This document shows positions 7,322-16,206 of a DNA stretch of 22,025 nucleotides, piece by piece. The stretch comes from CAZIKF01 sp964539825. GTDB lineage: Bacteria; Muiribacteriota; UBA6191. Within the stretch, counting starts at the first letter, position 1; each line of letters opens with the position of its first letter. Location of the stretch: contig CAZIKF010000059.1 of the NCBI GenBank assembly GCA_964539825.1, positions 1 to 22,025 of the forward strand, read 5' to 3'. The translations under genes were made by a program, and so were the position numbers. The notes under the pieces are model-generated. The model worked only from the letters and a program-made list of their open reading frames with translations. It was not told the origin of the DNA and did not search any database.

Positions 7322-9247
7322 CTATTCGCGTGTAAAGGAAGGGCTAAAGACCAGGTTTAGATTTGAAAAGATCAAACCATCCCCCGGGGGTACTGTAACA
7401 GAGATCTCCATCTCACAAACCTCTAAGGTTTTATGGTGACCGAATAATTCCTCAAATGAGTTTGAAATCAGGGTGCCTACGAGCCCGATAGGAAGAGTTA
7501 CTTCCCTTGGTTCTGTTTCATTGGATACCACGCATAAAACACATTCTCCCTTTAAGAACCGTGCGTAGGCAAAGATTCCTGCCTCCATTAAAAGGGGTAG
7601 GTATCCTCCATATCCAAGGACTTCGGACTGCTTTCTGAATCGTGCCAATACACTATAGAGGTGGAATCCCCGACTGCTCTCATTCGATTCATTCCAGGGC
7701 AAGGGAAAACGGCAGCCCTCGTTGGTGCGGATATGCCCTGAAATTTCCTGTTCATCCCCGTAGAAAATAGAGGGGACCCCAGGATAGGTCATGAGAAGGA
7801 TGGCACACAGGCGGTGTTGCGAGAACTGAAATGGCTGGAGATGAAAAAATCGGTGAATATCATGTGAGTTGAGCAAATTGAACTGCAGATTTTGAATCTG
7901 AAAGGGCAGTTTTGCACGGGACTGGCGCAACGACCTCTCCAGGGTCGCCGCACCAGTGACTTTCCCCCTTTTCTTCCCCAAAGCGCTCTTTAAGAACCAA
8001 TCTTTTTCTCCTAAAAATGCCCGCACGGGTCTTAGGAAGCCAAAGTAGTTCATACATGCGTCCCACATATCTCCCTGGAGAAACTCTTCCGGGTCTTCCC
8101 AGAATTCAGCCATGAGGTAGAAATTCGCTCCCAGCGCCTTCAACTCTGTGCGGATCTCCCCCCAGACTTCACGGTACATTTCCTGATTCCCTTCTCTAGC
8201 CATGCAGTGACCCACATCAAACCGCCACCCATCAATTTCATATGGCTTTTTCAGCCACTTTTTCAGGATGGAGTCCTCTTTGCGATAAATTCTGTCGCGA
8301 AGTGAAGAGGACAGGTAGTTCAAAGTTAGTAGTTCATCCACCCCGGCCCATTGATGAAACTGAGAGCCGGATCTTATAAAAAACTCTGCTTCCATACAGG
8401 CTGGATCATGATAGGCCCCCACTTTCTTCCCATAACGCTCCTCGCGGTTAAACCAGATGTGTGAGCTACCCACATGATTCACTGAAATGTCCAGGATCAC
8501 TCGAAAATCATGGAGTTTGCAGGTGGACATTAATTTCTCAAGATCTTGGTTTCCCCCGAAATGGGGATCTACGTTTTCAAAGTCCTGACAGTCATACTTA
8601 TGATGACTAGGAGCGTGGAAAATGGGATTGAGGTATAGCGCATCGACTCCCAGGGACTTCAGATAGGAGAGCTTCTGTTCAATGCCGCATAGATCACCAC
8701 CATAAAAATCCAGGCACCTACCTTCCTGGTACTCCAGAGGCTTTGAATCCCAGTCCCTGCGTATGACCTGGTGTCCATGGAACGAATATTGGCCGGTCCT
8801 GGGAGTGAGTTCGGGATTGCCGTTACAGAAGCGATCCGGAAAAATTTGATAAAAAGTTCTTCCATAGACCCAATCTGGGCAATCAAAATTCGCAAGTAGT
8901 CGAAATTCGTGCTCTGCCGAGGGAATATAATCAAAAAGTCCAGCCTGGTTATAGATCCAGAAATTGCCGTCCTGTAGCAGGACAAAACAGTATCTCAGGA
9001 CCCTGCCTTCAAGTTTTTTTTTCACTCGATAGGTTCGAAATCTAGCGCATGAAGAATCGAGTTTCATAGGCTTTAGGAACGGAGTTCCCTTCTGAGAACC
9101 CCAGAAGTGAACTGAATCTACAGGGGATTCAACTGGAATGCGTACCTTAAAGGTGACTCTATCCTGGAGAGCAGGCTGAGTGTGTGACAAAAAGTCAGAA
9201 CTTCCGTCAGAGTAGACACCCTCTTTCCAACTCCAATTCTTTTTCAT
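7322..9247 (-). CDS. GH13 alpha-glucosidase/neopullulanase, MalZ-like
   Basis: A 641-aa cytoplasmic glycoside hydrolase (no signal peptide). An N-terminal CBM34-like beta domain occupies about 26-115. The (beta/alpha)8 barrel opens with FYQIFPDRF (132-140), then FYGGD (181-185), LYLNPIF.APS.HKYD (204-219) and ILDISVNH (251-258). Catalytic residues are Asp344 in DGWRFDVGH (nucleophile), Glu381 in MAEFWED (acid/base) and Asp463 in NSHDIHRF (transition-state stabiliser), all intact. The region GHQVIRRDWD (157-166) ahead of FYGGD is particularly like E. coli MalZ, which releases glucose from the reducing end of maltodextrins; neopullulanase or cyclomaltodextrinase activity is the main alternative. 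The substrate would be maltodextrin or glycogen-derived oligosaccharide. Neighbours are signalling genes, with no other maltose gene in view. GGAAGG stands about 14 nt before the ATG. Confidence 0.92.
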   Translation of the reverse strand: MKKNWSWKEGVYSDGSSDFLSHTQPALQDRVTFKVRIPVESPVDSVHFWGSQKGTPFLKPMKLDSSCARFRTYRVKKKLEGRVLRYCFVLLQDGNFWIYNQAGLFDYIPSAEHEFRLLANFDCPDWVYGRTFYQIFPDRFCNGNPELTPRTGQYSFHGHQVIRRDWDSKPLEYQEGRCLDFYGGDLCGIEQKLSYLKSLGVDALYLNPIFHAPSHHKYDCQDFENVDPHFGGNQDLEKLMSTCKLHDFRVILDISVNHVGSSHIWFNREERYGKKVGAYHDPACMEAEFFIRSGSQFHQWAGVDELLTLNYLSSSLRDRIYRKEDSILKKWLKKPYEIDGWRFDVGHCMAREGNQEMYREVWGEIRTELKALGANFYLMAEFWEDPEEFLQGDMWDACMNYFGFLRPVRAFLGEKDWFLKSALGKKRGKVTGAATLERSLRQSRAKLPFQIQNLQFNLLNSHDIHRFFHLQPFQFSQHRLCAILLMTYPGVPSIFYGDEQEISGHIRTNEGCRFPLPWNESNESSRGFHLYSVLARFRKQSEVLGYGGYLPLLMEAGIFAYARFLKGECVLCVVSNETEPREVTLPIGLVGTLISNSFEELFGHHKTLEVCEMEISVTVPPGDGLIFSNLNLVFSPSFTRE

Positions 9248-9289
9248 GAGACTGCGAAACCTTCCGTTAGCAGAACAGAGTTCAGAGTC

Positions 9290-11887
9290 TCACGAGGGAG
9301 TTGGATGAATTTCATAAACCTGTTCCTCATCACCAATTGGGTTCAGATCATAGGAGAATTTAAACAGGGATTCCAATTCTTTCGTGATTAGAACTCCCCC
9401 CTGCTTTCCAGGAATGTAATTCCTTCGAATTTCAGTCAACTCCTGGATGAATTCTCCTACGAGGTCTATATGAGAGAAATTCATCCCGTGGAAAAACTGT
9501 AGATCAGCAGGGCCTTCTGTGAGAATGGGCCGGATGATCCAGTCCTGTGGTCCTCCTTTTTCAAGACTATAACGTAGAAGTCTCAATCCGACCTCCAGGG
9601 CGTATTGCCCAGCCTGGTTCTGATTTTCTTCAGGAAAGAGGATCCAGTTAGAGCTGAGTCCTCTTTGAATCCTAAGACCTCCAAATTTCATAACCAATTC
9701 AGTTAACTGGGAATTGAGGGTCAGTAGTGAACTCATGGAGTGCAAAGCTGCGGACTCATTTTGAACCCGAAGCTCCATTCGAATCTCCATTATGGGCACC
9801 TTTAGGTGCCGGGAGAATTCAGCACTTGAATCTTCCTTTTCGTTTACAAGTTTCAAGAGCACTGGATAGGTTGGAACGGGAAGTGCCCTGCCAGGGAGCG
9901 AACCCACAAAGACTTCCAGGGTCCTGAGCATTCTACTGCCCTCAGTCTGACCTGAAGGATTGATCTCAGGCACCTTTTGGCCTCGAATAAGCCTTTGAAG
10001 GGAAGCGGTAGCAATCCCCAGGGGACGAAACAAGGTCCTGCTTATGAGGAATAGTAAAAATCCCGAGAGGAGAAGATAGAGACTGGCCTGCCAGGGATTG
10101 AGTCCTCCTTTTGATTCCCCCGGTAGATTCTTTTGCCAGGCTAAGAGTATTTGAATCTGGGATGAGATTTCTGAGGGACTGGCTTCAGTCTGCCAATCCA
10201 TTGATGCCGAAGGGTGAAAGTCTTTATTGGAAAGCCAGCGAGTCTCCGCACGGATGAGATCCTTGAAGATTCCCCTGGGAACTTTCTCCCAGTTATGGGA
10301 AAAAAGGGTTGTGGAACTTTGTGTATCAAAGATCAGCATTCCCGCTTTACTCCTGGTTGAGAGGAGAGTTTCCGCAGCCTCACCAGCCTCGATTTCGGAT
10401 AGGATAGGACCGAGAAACCTCTTCGGAATACATACTCCGAGCAACAAGTCTGTCTGTTGGTATTTGATCTTCTTGATGAACAGGTTCAGAGGACCAGCAA
10501 CGGTCATAAATTCCTTGATGGAAATCCTCAACTTGTCGGGCTCGCCCTTGAGGATACGAGACGCGTTTCGCCGTAGAGATCCTCCTGAGACCAGCGAGCG
10601 CAAAGTCCAGGGAAGTTTGGCAGGAGATAAGTTTAGCCCTACGCTGGCAATGTCCTGTGAGGTCCAGCCTGCATGAACATCACGCATGAGGGCAGCGAAA
10701 ATCTGAGATTCCAGAGAACCCAGTCCTTCATAGAATTCTTCAACTACGGACTCACGGTTCAGTAAAATCAAACCAGCCTTAGTTCTAAAGGGAAATTCAG
10801 GTTTCCTGGCCTCCTGTACCCACTCAATTGTCTGCTCTTCGATTCTCTTTCTTAGTTCTTGTAAAAAATCCTGAGATTCTTCGATGATTTGATCCTTTTG
10901 AAGATTTCTCTCTACAAGTTCATTCTGACTGCTGCTCAATTCTCCAATGCTCACATAGGTGCGGCATAGGAATATGCTTGCCACAAGAAATAGCAAAGAG
11001 ATACCCAGGTAGCGTGCCTCGATTCGAAACTTGAAGAGAGCGGCCCCCCCTGAAAGGTAGAGAATGATGAGAAACCCGGTGAAGATGAGGTGCAGCCAGG
11101 AAAGTTCGCCCAGATAAGTTCGAAGCTCCCCTGCTGTTGCCTGGTAGTGAAGTCCGTAGAGCCGATCTGAGAATTTCGATTCCTTCGAATTCCAGACGAA
11201 GCTGTCGTTTTTCCCCGGGATGCATCCCTCAAGAGTACCAGCCAGCCTGGATAGGATGGCTTTCTTTAATTCCTTTTTGCTCAACTCATTGAGATTCACA
11301 AGCAGGAGAAGCTTCCGATCTCCATAACTTTGAAAGTACTTAAGAAAGCTGATTCCAGAGTTGGAAAGAATCTCAACATTTCCACGGGTTCTCAGAAATT
11401 CCTCTCTATCGAGGGGATAGGAATACAAAGGAGTGGAAAACTTATGGAAATAGAGATCTCCGTGACGAACACCCAGGGAAAACATTCGAATCCAGTTCTT
11501 ACCCAATTCACCGGTAAACTCATATCCCCTATAGGAGAGCTTTCGATGTCCCCGAACCAATAGTAGCGAAGATGAATTCTCGAAGGGCAAGGGTGATTTG
11601 GAAATTTGCTCTGCCCAGCCAGGCAGCGCGAGCATGGTTTCAGCCTCTTCAAGAAATGGAGAAAGGCTTTGCTGGATGATCCTGAGTCTTGATTGGGAAG
11701 TGTTTTCAGTGCCCAGGGAATCCACGCGGGCCAGATAATGATCCCGTTTCGTACAGAGCGCTTCAAATTCATAGAGTGCTGCGGATTCTTCACCCCACGA
11801 AAAAAGCGCGAAACTAAGCAGCAGTCCCCCGGTATAAACCAAAACCAGGAACAGAAAAAGGAAGATCTGAAGCTTTCTAAAACTCAT
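9290..11887 (-). CDS. Double-sensor membrane protein with HAMP and degenerate class III cyclase-like domain
   Basis: An 865-aa protein. TM1 is at 6-28, a first exported domain at 30-263, TM2 and TM3 at 264-285 and 293-312, a second exported domain at 313-598 that starts with a helical stretch (318-360), and TM4 at 599-619. It continues into a HAMP-like segment (616-668; Pro622 after TM4). The cytoplasmic end (about 693-861) has the order of elements of a class III nucleotidyl cyclase: a first strand VPIMEIRMEL, a helix ending in KFGG (734-737), a strand ending ILF, a helix with repeated Ala/Leu, a strand plus ILTEGPADL, the DLVGEFIQ segment (808-814) where active cyclases have the GxxVNxAxR motif, then VLITKEL and a final VYEI. 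The metal-binding aspartates are not evident (GG is followed by LRIQRGLSSN), so it is probably a regulatory, non-catalytic fold. Its start overlaps the upstream gene by ATGA. I infer a receptor; the ligand is unknown. Confidence 0.75.
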   Translation of the reverse strand: MSFRKLQIFLFLFLVLVYTGGLLLSFALFSWGEESAALYEFEALCTKRDHYLARVDSLGTENTSQSRLRIIQQSLSPFLEEAETMLALPGWAEQISKSPLPFENSSSLLLVRGHRKLSYRGYEFTGELGKNWIRMFSLGVRHGDLYFHKFSTPLYSYPLDREEFLRTRGNVEILSNSGISFLKYFQSYGDRKLLLLVNLNELSKKELKKAILSRLAGTLEGCIPGKNDSFVWNSKESKFSDRLYGLHYQATAGELRTYLGELSWLHLIFTGFLIILYLSGGAALFKFRIEARYLGISLLFLVASIFLCRTYVSIGELSSSQNELVERNLQKDQIIEESQDFLQELRKRIEEQTIEWVQEARKPEFPFRTKAGLILLNRESVVEEFYEGLGSLESQIFAALMRDVHAGWTSQDIASVGLNLSPAKLPWTLRSLVSGGSLRRNASRILKGEPDKLRISIKEFMTVAGPLNLFIKKIKYQQTDLLLGVCIPKRFLGPILSEIEAGEAAETLLSTRSKAGMLIFDTQSSTTLFSHNWEKVPRGIFKDLIRAETRWLSNKDFHPSASMDWQTEASPSEISSQIQILLAWQKNLPGESKGGLNPWQASLYLLLSGFLLFLISRTLFRPLGIATASLQRLIRGQKVPEINPSGQTEGSRMLRTLEVFVGSLPGRALPVPTYPVLLKLVNEKEDSSAEFSRHLKVPIMEIRMELRVQNESAALHSMSSLLTLNSQLTELVMKFGGLRIQRGLSSNWILFPEENQNQAGQYALEVGLRLLRYSLEKGGPQDWIIRPILTEGPADLQFFHGMNFSHIDLVGEFIQELTEIRRNYIPGKQGGVLITKELESLFKFSYDLNPIGDEEQVYEIHPTPS

Positions 11888-13491
11888 AAATTCTCTTCTG
11901 CTGTTTTCAGTCCGTCATCAAGCCACAGATCCCTGGTATTACGATCCTTCCCTACCCATAGCGGATCGGGAATATCGACTCCAAAGGGTGTAAGGCTCAT
12001 CATGCTCTGAGACGAGGATGGTTCTTGAACCGAGCATATGATTTGACTGGGACAAAGGTAGACCGAGCCCTTCACTCCTGCTCCTTTCAGATGATCACAA
12101 AGTTCCCTCCCCAATTTGACTACAGCCTGGTTGGACCTGGAAGCCAGGTAGAATTGAAAGGATCCAGAATCCATCCTGCAGGGAATGGCACCCCCGGATT
12201 CAAGAATTAACCCCAGGTCCAGGAGGAGTTTTGAAGTCAGGCTTTTTGGATGACTAAAGTGGATCCAGCCGCTTGCTCCAGCCTTTGAAGTAAAGGAAAC
12301 CTCCCCTGTTAGATTCTTCAACTCCAGGACCGCCTCCAGAGTTTGAACCTTTTCCATTCCAGAGATGGTCTTGAGTAAAAGCTCAGTGCTGAGTTCCTTT
12401 TGAAGGCCGGGCGAAACCGATACTACCCCGGTCCCTGAAAATCCTTGGTAGAGGAGTTCGTAGAGTCGGGAAGTCCTGCGGGTCAAGAGTGTGGCAAAAA
12501 GCTGGGCGATCCATGGCAGCAGCCCCAGAAGAAGGAAGGACAAAGTCTCCTGACGATCTTGCTGTTCTCGAATTTTGCTCCCATTCGCATGCAAAACCAG
12601 GTAGTAATCCTTCTCACTTTTGAGAGGACGGGAGAGAGTGAAGATATTTTCAGCTCCTGTGTTTTCCACCCTACCCGGAAATTTTCTCTGCTCAATTCTC
12701 GCGCTAATATTCTCAAGTACCGTACTGAGATCACCCAGATTCAGGAGATTCTTACGAAGGTGTTTAAGAAATGAAAGTTGGCTCATAGAACCAAAAACTA
12801 GCCACACTTTATTCTCTGAATCATGAAAGTGACTCCAGAAAAATCTATCCTTAGCTTCCCATTCTTGAAAAGCTAAAAGTGAGTGCAATTGGTGAGGTCG
12901 ATCGAAGAAGTTTCTCAGGATTCTGCGATGAGAAGGTGAAGCACTAAGCGCGGAATGTACAAAGTCTGTTGATACCGGAGATTTCTTTACATCATCCATG
13001 GAGATTCTGGAAAGAGCCAGAGAATGAGCGATTCCCAGGACCCAGTCAGGTACCGGCTTGCTCCAGTTGGAGGAGTAAATTTTCCGCTCTCCATCATAAG
13101 CCAGGATAGCGATGTCATGAGGAGTTGAAAATCGGTCTAGAATCGATTGAAGTTCACCATTGATATTCCGATCATCAAGAGATTTCTTAAACCTGGCGTA
13201 GAGGTCTTCAAGCAGATTGGGGAAATCCTCATCTAATCTCTGGAAGCGTTCTTCAAGAATCTCTGAAACCTGGACCAGTTCGGATTGAATTCGGATCTCA
13301 ATTCCAGATGACTCTCCAGGTAAACGCGGGATTGACTCCCTGGAAAAAAGGATCAGACCAGCCAACAGGATAAGAATGAGAACAATCCAAATCCTGGATG
13401 AAAGTGCTGAGCGGAATTTCCAGGTGTTTGACGTGAGCAGTAGCAGCCATGAACTCAGGACAAGAAGCCAGGGTATTGTCAAGGAACTCAC
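11884..13491 (-). CDS. Membrane sensor with degenerate cyclase-like C-terminus, paralogue-like partner of next gene
   Basis: A 535-aa protein starting at GTG (13491). TM helices are at about 7-20 and 33-49, an exported domain at 50-314 opens with a long helical part (64-120), and a third TM lies at 315-336. The C-terminus (380-533) again follows the class III cyclase plan in eroded form: EAVLELKNL, a helix ending in LESGG (430-434), then a strand SFQFYLA where active enzymes have GD and a following strand, a helix with AVVKLGRELCDHL, a strand GSVYL, and TPFGVDIPDP in the position of the GxxVNxA segment. No metal-binding aspartate pair is seen. The layout TM - helical exported domain - TM - pseudo-cyclase equals the second half of the 865-aa protein downstream, with which it shares a 4-bp ATGA overlap. 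The two proteins probably act together. The family is not named to my knowledge. Confidence 0.7.
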   Translation of the reverse strand: MSSLTIPWLLVLSSWLLLLTSNTWKFRSALSSRIWIVLILILLAGLILFSRESIPRLPGESSGIEIRIQSELVQVSEILEERFQRLDEDFPNLLEDLYARFKKSLDDRNINGELQSILDRFSTPHDIAILAYDGERKIYSSNWSKPVPDWVLGIAHSLALSRISMDDVKKSPVSTDFVHSALSASPSHRRILRNFFDRPHQLHSLLAFQEWEAKDRFFWSHFHDSENKVWLVFGSMSQLSFLKHLRKNLLNLGDLSTVLENISARIEQRKFPGRVENTGAENIFTLSRPLKSEKDYYLVLHANGSKIREQQDRQETLSFLLLGLLPWIAQLFATLLTRRTSRLYELLYQGFSGTGVVSVSPGLQKELSTELLLKTISGMEKVQTLEAVLELKNLTGEVSFTSKAGASGWIHFSHPKSLTSKLLLDLGLILESGGAIPCRMDSGSFQFYLASRSNQAVVKLGRELCDHLKGAGVKGSVYLCPSQIICSVQEPSSSQSMMSLTPFGVDIPDPLWVGKDRNTRDLWLDDGLKTAEENL

Positions 13492-13543
13492 GACGCTTGG
13501 TTTACTTCCCTACCCAGGACCAGGGATACCTATGGATACGCGA

Positions 13544-14287
13544 TTATATACTGCCCCATCCTACAATGACCAATCGCAGTCCAACGATCGTCAATAGAGC
13601 CTGGTATAGAAGTAAGAAAACTCGTTCAGAAACATACTTGGATAGGATTTGCTTACCAAACCAGGTTCCCACGATAACCGCTGTACCCATGCAGACCAAG
13701 AGCCAGGTATAGTCTTGGAATTGAAAGGAAAGCACCAGGCCAAATAAAGGAATTTTCAAAACATGTACCAGGGCCTGACATGTGGCTTTCGTAGCTATAA
13801 TCTGGTCTTTTCTCAAATCTTTGTTTAGAAAAAAGGGCGCGATGATGGGGCCGGTAGCACCTACCACCAGGGAGATTGAACCGGCCAGAGCACCGGCCAG
13901 GTAGAAGGAACGGGTGATACGGCTCAAAGATGAGATTTTCCTGATGGGCACATAGAGTGAAAAGAGTATGAAAACTCCAAAGAGAAATCGCATAGAGGCG
14001 GGATCTAAGATCTTAACGAGGGAGATTCCAGCCAGAGAACACGGCAGCGCGGTTGCTGCGAACCTGCCAACATGTGGCCAGAAGATTGATTTTCTGAAGA
14101 GAAAGAGACGGGTGGAATTGCTCAAAAGCTGAATGATGCCATGGAGCGGTACAACAGTTTTTACGGGTAGGAGTATTACCATTACGGCCAGTAAAGTGAT
14201 ACCGCCTCCCATACCAAGAATCGCAGAGACCATTGCAGTGAGCAAGGCTGCAAGGGAATTGAGAATGAGTATGGTTGATTCTTCCAT
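13544..14287 (-). CDS. TSUP (TauE/SafE) family permease
   Basis: A 247-aa polytopic membrane protein with about eight hydrophobic segments. The N-terminal signature GMGGGITLLAVMV (25-37), followed by a PLHGIIQLLSNSTRLFLF stretch, is the classic first half-repeat of the sulfite exporter TauE/SafE family. The second half has GATGPIIAPFFL. The length agrees with the family (about 250 aa). Known members move sulfite, sulfoacetate, taurine-derived or other organic acids, generally outward or by proton coupling; the substrate here is not visible. The gene sits 21 bp after the TPR gene and 52 bp before the sensor pair, all in the same direction. No clear ribosome site precedes the ATG. Confidence 0.88.
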   Translation of the reverse strand: MEESTILILNSLAALLTAMVSAILGMGGGITLLAVMVILLPVKTVVPLHGIIQLLSNSTRLFLFRKSIFWPHVGRFAATALPCSLAGISLVKILDPASMRFLFGVFILFSLYVPIRKISSLSRITRSFYLAGALAGSISLVVGATGPIIAPFFLNKDLRKDQIIATKATCQALVHVLKIPLFGLVLSFQFQDYTWLLVCMGTAVIVGTWFGKQILSKYVSERVFLLLYQALLTIVGLRLVIVGWGSI

Positions 14288-14308
14288 GAACTGGTTCTGA
14301 GTGAGAAT

Positions 14309-16057
14309 CTACTCTTCACTCTTTCCGGGAAAAAGGATGTCTTTGTCCTCTGGATTTCCCCCGATGCGGATCAAATGGGCTTCTTTCTCAACACCAAGAG
14401 CCTCCTCATCCTTACCCATCTTACGCAACAGTCCCGCGATTTTGAAAAGGGTTATGGCCACTTCTGCATGAGCCGCTCCAAAATGTCTTCGCTGGATCTT
14501 CAAAGCCATCCGGTAGCCTTCCAGTGCTCGCTGGTTTTCACCCTGCATTTGAGCAAGGAATATCAAGTTACCAACCCTGGCCAGAACTTCAGGATGGTCC
14601 TCTCCTCTTTTTTCAACCAGCGAATCGAGACTCTTATGAACCACTTCAAGCGCACGGGAAATTTTTCCCATTTCGTAGTATAGGCCAGTGAGTTGTTCCA
14701 GGGCTTTGGTTACATCAGGATGTCCTATTCCCTGTGACTCCATTCGAATTTCAAGAATCCGGTTCAAAAGACTAACCGCTTCCGCACCGCGGTCCTGGGC
14801 GCGAAAGAGAGCCGCCAGGGGTTCTAAGACCTTCACAATGGACTGGCTATCTTTGCCATGCAAAACCTCAAGGGTGTCCAAACACGATTTTAAAAGTGAC
14901 TCAGCTTTAAAGTAGCGTGCCTTTTTCATAAACATGAGAGCCTGATCAATTTGCAGCCTGACATACATGGGGTGGGAGATGTCGAGGTGTTTTTTTGCGA
15001 TTTCAAAAGCCTTTTTCCACAGCTTTTCCGCCTCCTCCAACTGTTTAAAACTAGATTGTATTTTTGAAAGAGAAGAGAGCGGGTGGATCAGACGTGGATG
15101 CAGCTTTCCATAAAGGCGGGCAATCATCTTTACTGCCCATTTCAATTCTGTCCTGGCTCCCTGTCTATCCCCAATTAACTCCAATAACATACCTTTTAAA
15201 AGCCTGGCTTCCACCACGCGAGAATGGTTCGCGGAAAACCATTTTTGGTTGATACGAATAGCTTCTTCAACCAGTGGGAGAGGCGAGGAGAGATTTCCAG
15301 ACAGAACCAGGACCACGGCCATGGATTCCAGAGCATAAGCCCAGCGTGGGTCTTGACGGTCTACCCTGTTCTCTAACAGGCGAACACAGCGGTCTAACAA
15401 TTCACGAGCTCTTCCAATCCATCCGGCTTCTATAGCAATGGAGCCCAGGTCATAGGAAAGCCGAGCCTCTAAGGCAAATAGCTGATCCTGATCGCCGTAA
15501 AGCTCAAGAGCCCGGGTCCCTAACTCAGAAGCACCTTCATAATTTCCGGATTCGCGTTCTAATTGAGCCAGAGTATGAAAGATTCGTCCTTCCAATTTTA
15601 CCGATGGTTCTTTCAAAGACTCATGCATCTCCAATGCCTCAGTGAGATGGGTTCTTGCTGAAACTGGTGCTGCTGAAGCAAGTTCGATTCGAGCCAGCAG
15701 TTCTAAATCCTGTATTTTTCCCACGGACACGGCAGTGGAATCATCAGTTCTCAGTGCTAATCCGAGGCGAACCATTTTCTCAGCCTCTCTAAACCGGTCC
15801 TGGCTGAAGAGGGTGGCCGAGAATTCATGTAAAGCGCGAAGGGTTCTCTGGTCCTTTTCCCCAAAAGCTTCGCGGGTCAGGGTGAGGATACGGTCAGCGA
15901 GGGTTTGCGCATCCTTAAGGTAGCCCTCCTCCCTGAGAGTCGAAACTGAAGACAACTGCTTTTCCCAATTAATGGGACTGGTTTCCTCACAATTCTGAAC
16001 CGGTAGAAAGATGGAGTAGAAAAAAAGGAATGAAAAAATCGTGTATGCAAATCTCAT
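14309..16057 (-). CDS. Exported TPR-repeat protein (kinesin-light-chain-like repeats)
   Basis: A 582-aa protein with a signal peptide at 1-21. Cys23 is not in a proper lipobox (PVQN before it), so a soluble periplasmic protein is more likely than a lipoprotein. The rest is repeats of about 42 residues of the TPR_10/TPR_12 kind found in kinesin light chains, recognisable from recurring (F/Y)G..HP...... or G..HPDV..AL..L..LY...G....A motifs, for example GKLHPRLIHPLSSL, SHPMYVRLQI, GIGHPDVTKALEQL, GEDHPEVLARVGNL and GAAHAEVAITLFKI. About nine to ten repeats form a superhelical scaffold for protein-protein contact. No enzyme domain is present. Its partner could be the 678-aa protein upstream, which also carries repeat-like helices, but this rests on adjacency only. 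A 149-bp gap with a hairpin separates the two. Confidence 0.9.
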   Translation of the reverse strand: MRFAYTIFSFLFFYSIFLPVQNCEETSPINWEKQLSSVSTLREEGYLKDAQTLADRILTLTREAFGEKDQRTLRALHEFSATLFSQDRFREAEKMVRLGLALRTDDSTAVSVGKIQDLELLARIELASAAPVSARTHLTEALEMHESLKEPSVKLEGRIFHTLAQLERESGNYEGASELGTRALELYGDQDQLFALEARLSYDLGSIAIEAGWIGRARELLDRCVRLLENRVDRQDPRWAYALESMAVVLVLSGNLSSPLPLVEEAIRINQKWFSANHSRVVEARLLKGMLLELIGDRQGARTELKWAVKMIARLYGKLHPRLIHPLSSLSKIQSSFKQLEEAEKLWKKAFEIAKKHLDISHPMYVRLQIDQALMFMKKARYFKAESLLKSCLDTLEVLHGKDSQSIVKVLEPLAALFRAQDRGAEAVSLLNRILEIRMESQGIGHPDVTKALEQLTGLYYEMGKISRALEVVHKSLDSLVEKRGEDHPEVLARVGNLIFLAQMQGENQRALEGYRMALKIQRRHFGAAHAEVAITLFKIAGLLRKMGKDEEALGVEKEAHLIRIGGNPEDKDILFPGKSEE

Positions 16058-16152
16058 GACGTGGATTTAAAACTGTGCTGCCTTTCCATTTTCCTGGATT
16101 CCGGTCTCGAAAGAAAGGATACAGATAAGAGATACGACGATTTCTTCCCTTT

Positions 16153-16191
16153 CCAACCCAAATCCGTTCTCTTCTAAACGAAATGGATTGG
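16153..16191 (-). repeat. Inter-gene RNA hairpin (two-part stem)
   Basis: On the minus strand CCAATCCA pairs with TGGGTTGG over 8 bp including one G-U, then an internal loop, then CGTT pairs with AACG around an 8-nt loop. On the plus strand the same position would be a C-A mismatch, so the structure suits minus-strand RNA. It lies 16-54 nt after the 678-aa gene's stop. No U-tract follows, so it may be a processing, stability or attenuation element rather than a simple terminator. Confidence 0.5.
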
Positions 16192-16206
16192 AATCAGGGA
16201 GATCCT

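Noticed and set aside
10227..10676. A 149-codon open frame on the plus strand opposite the 865-aa sensor gene.
   Set aside because: It is antisense to a well supported gene, shows no family motif and no ribosome site, so it is a shadow frame.
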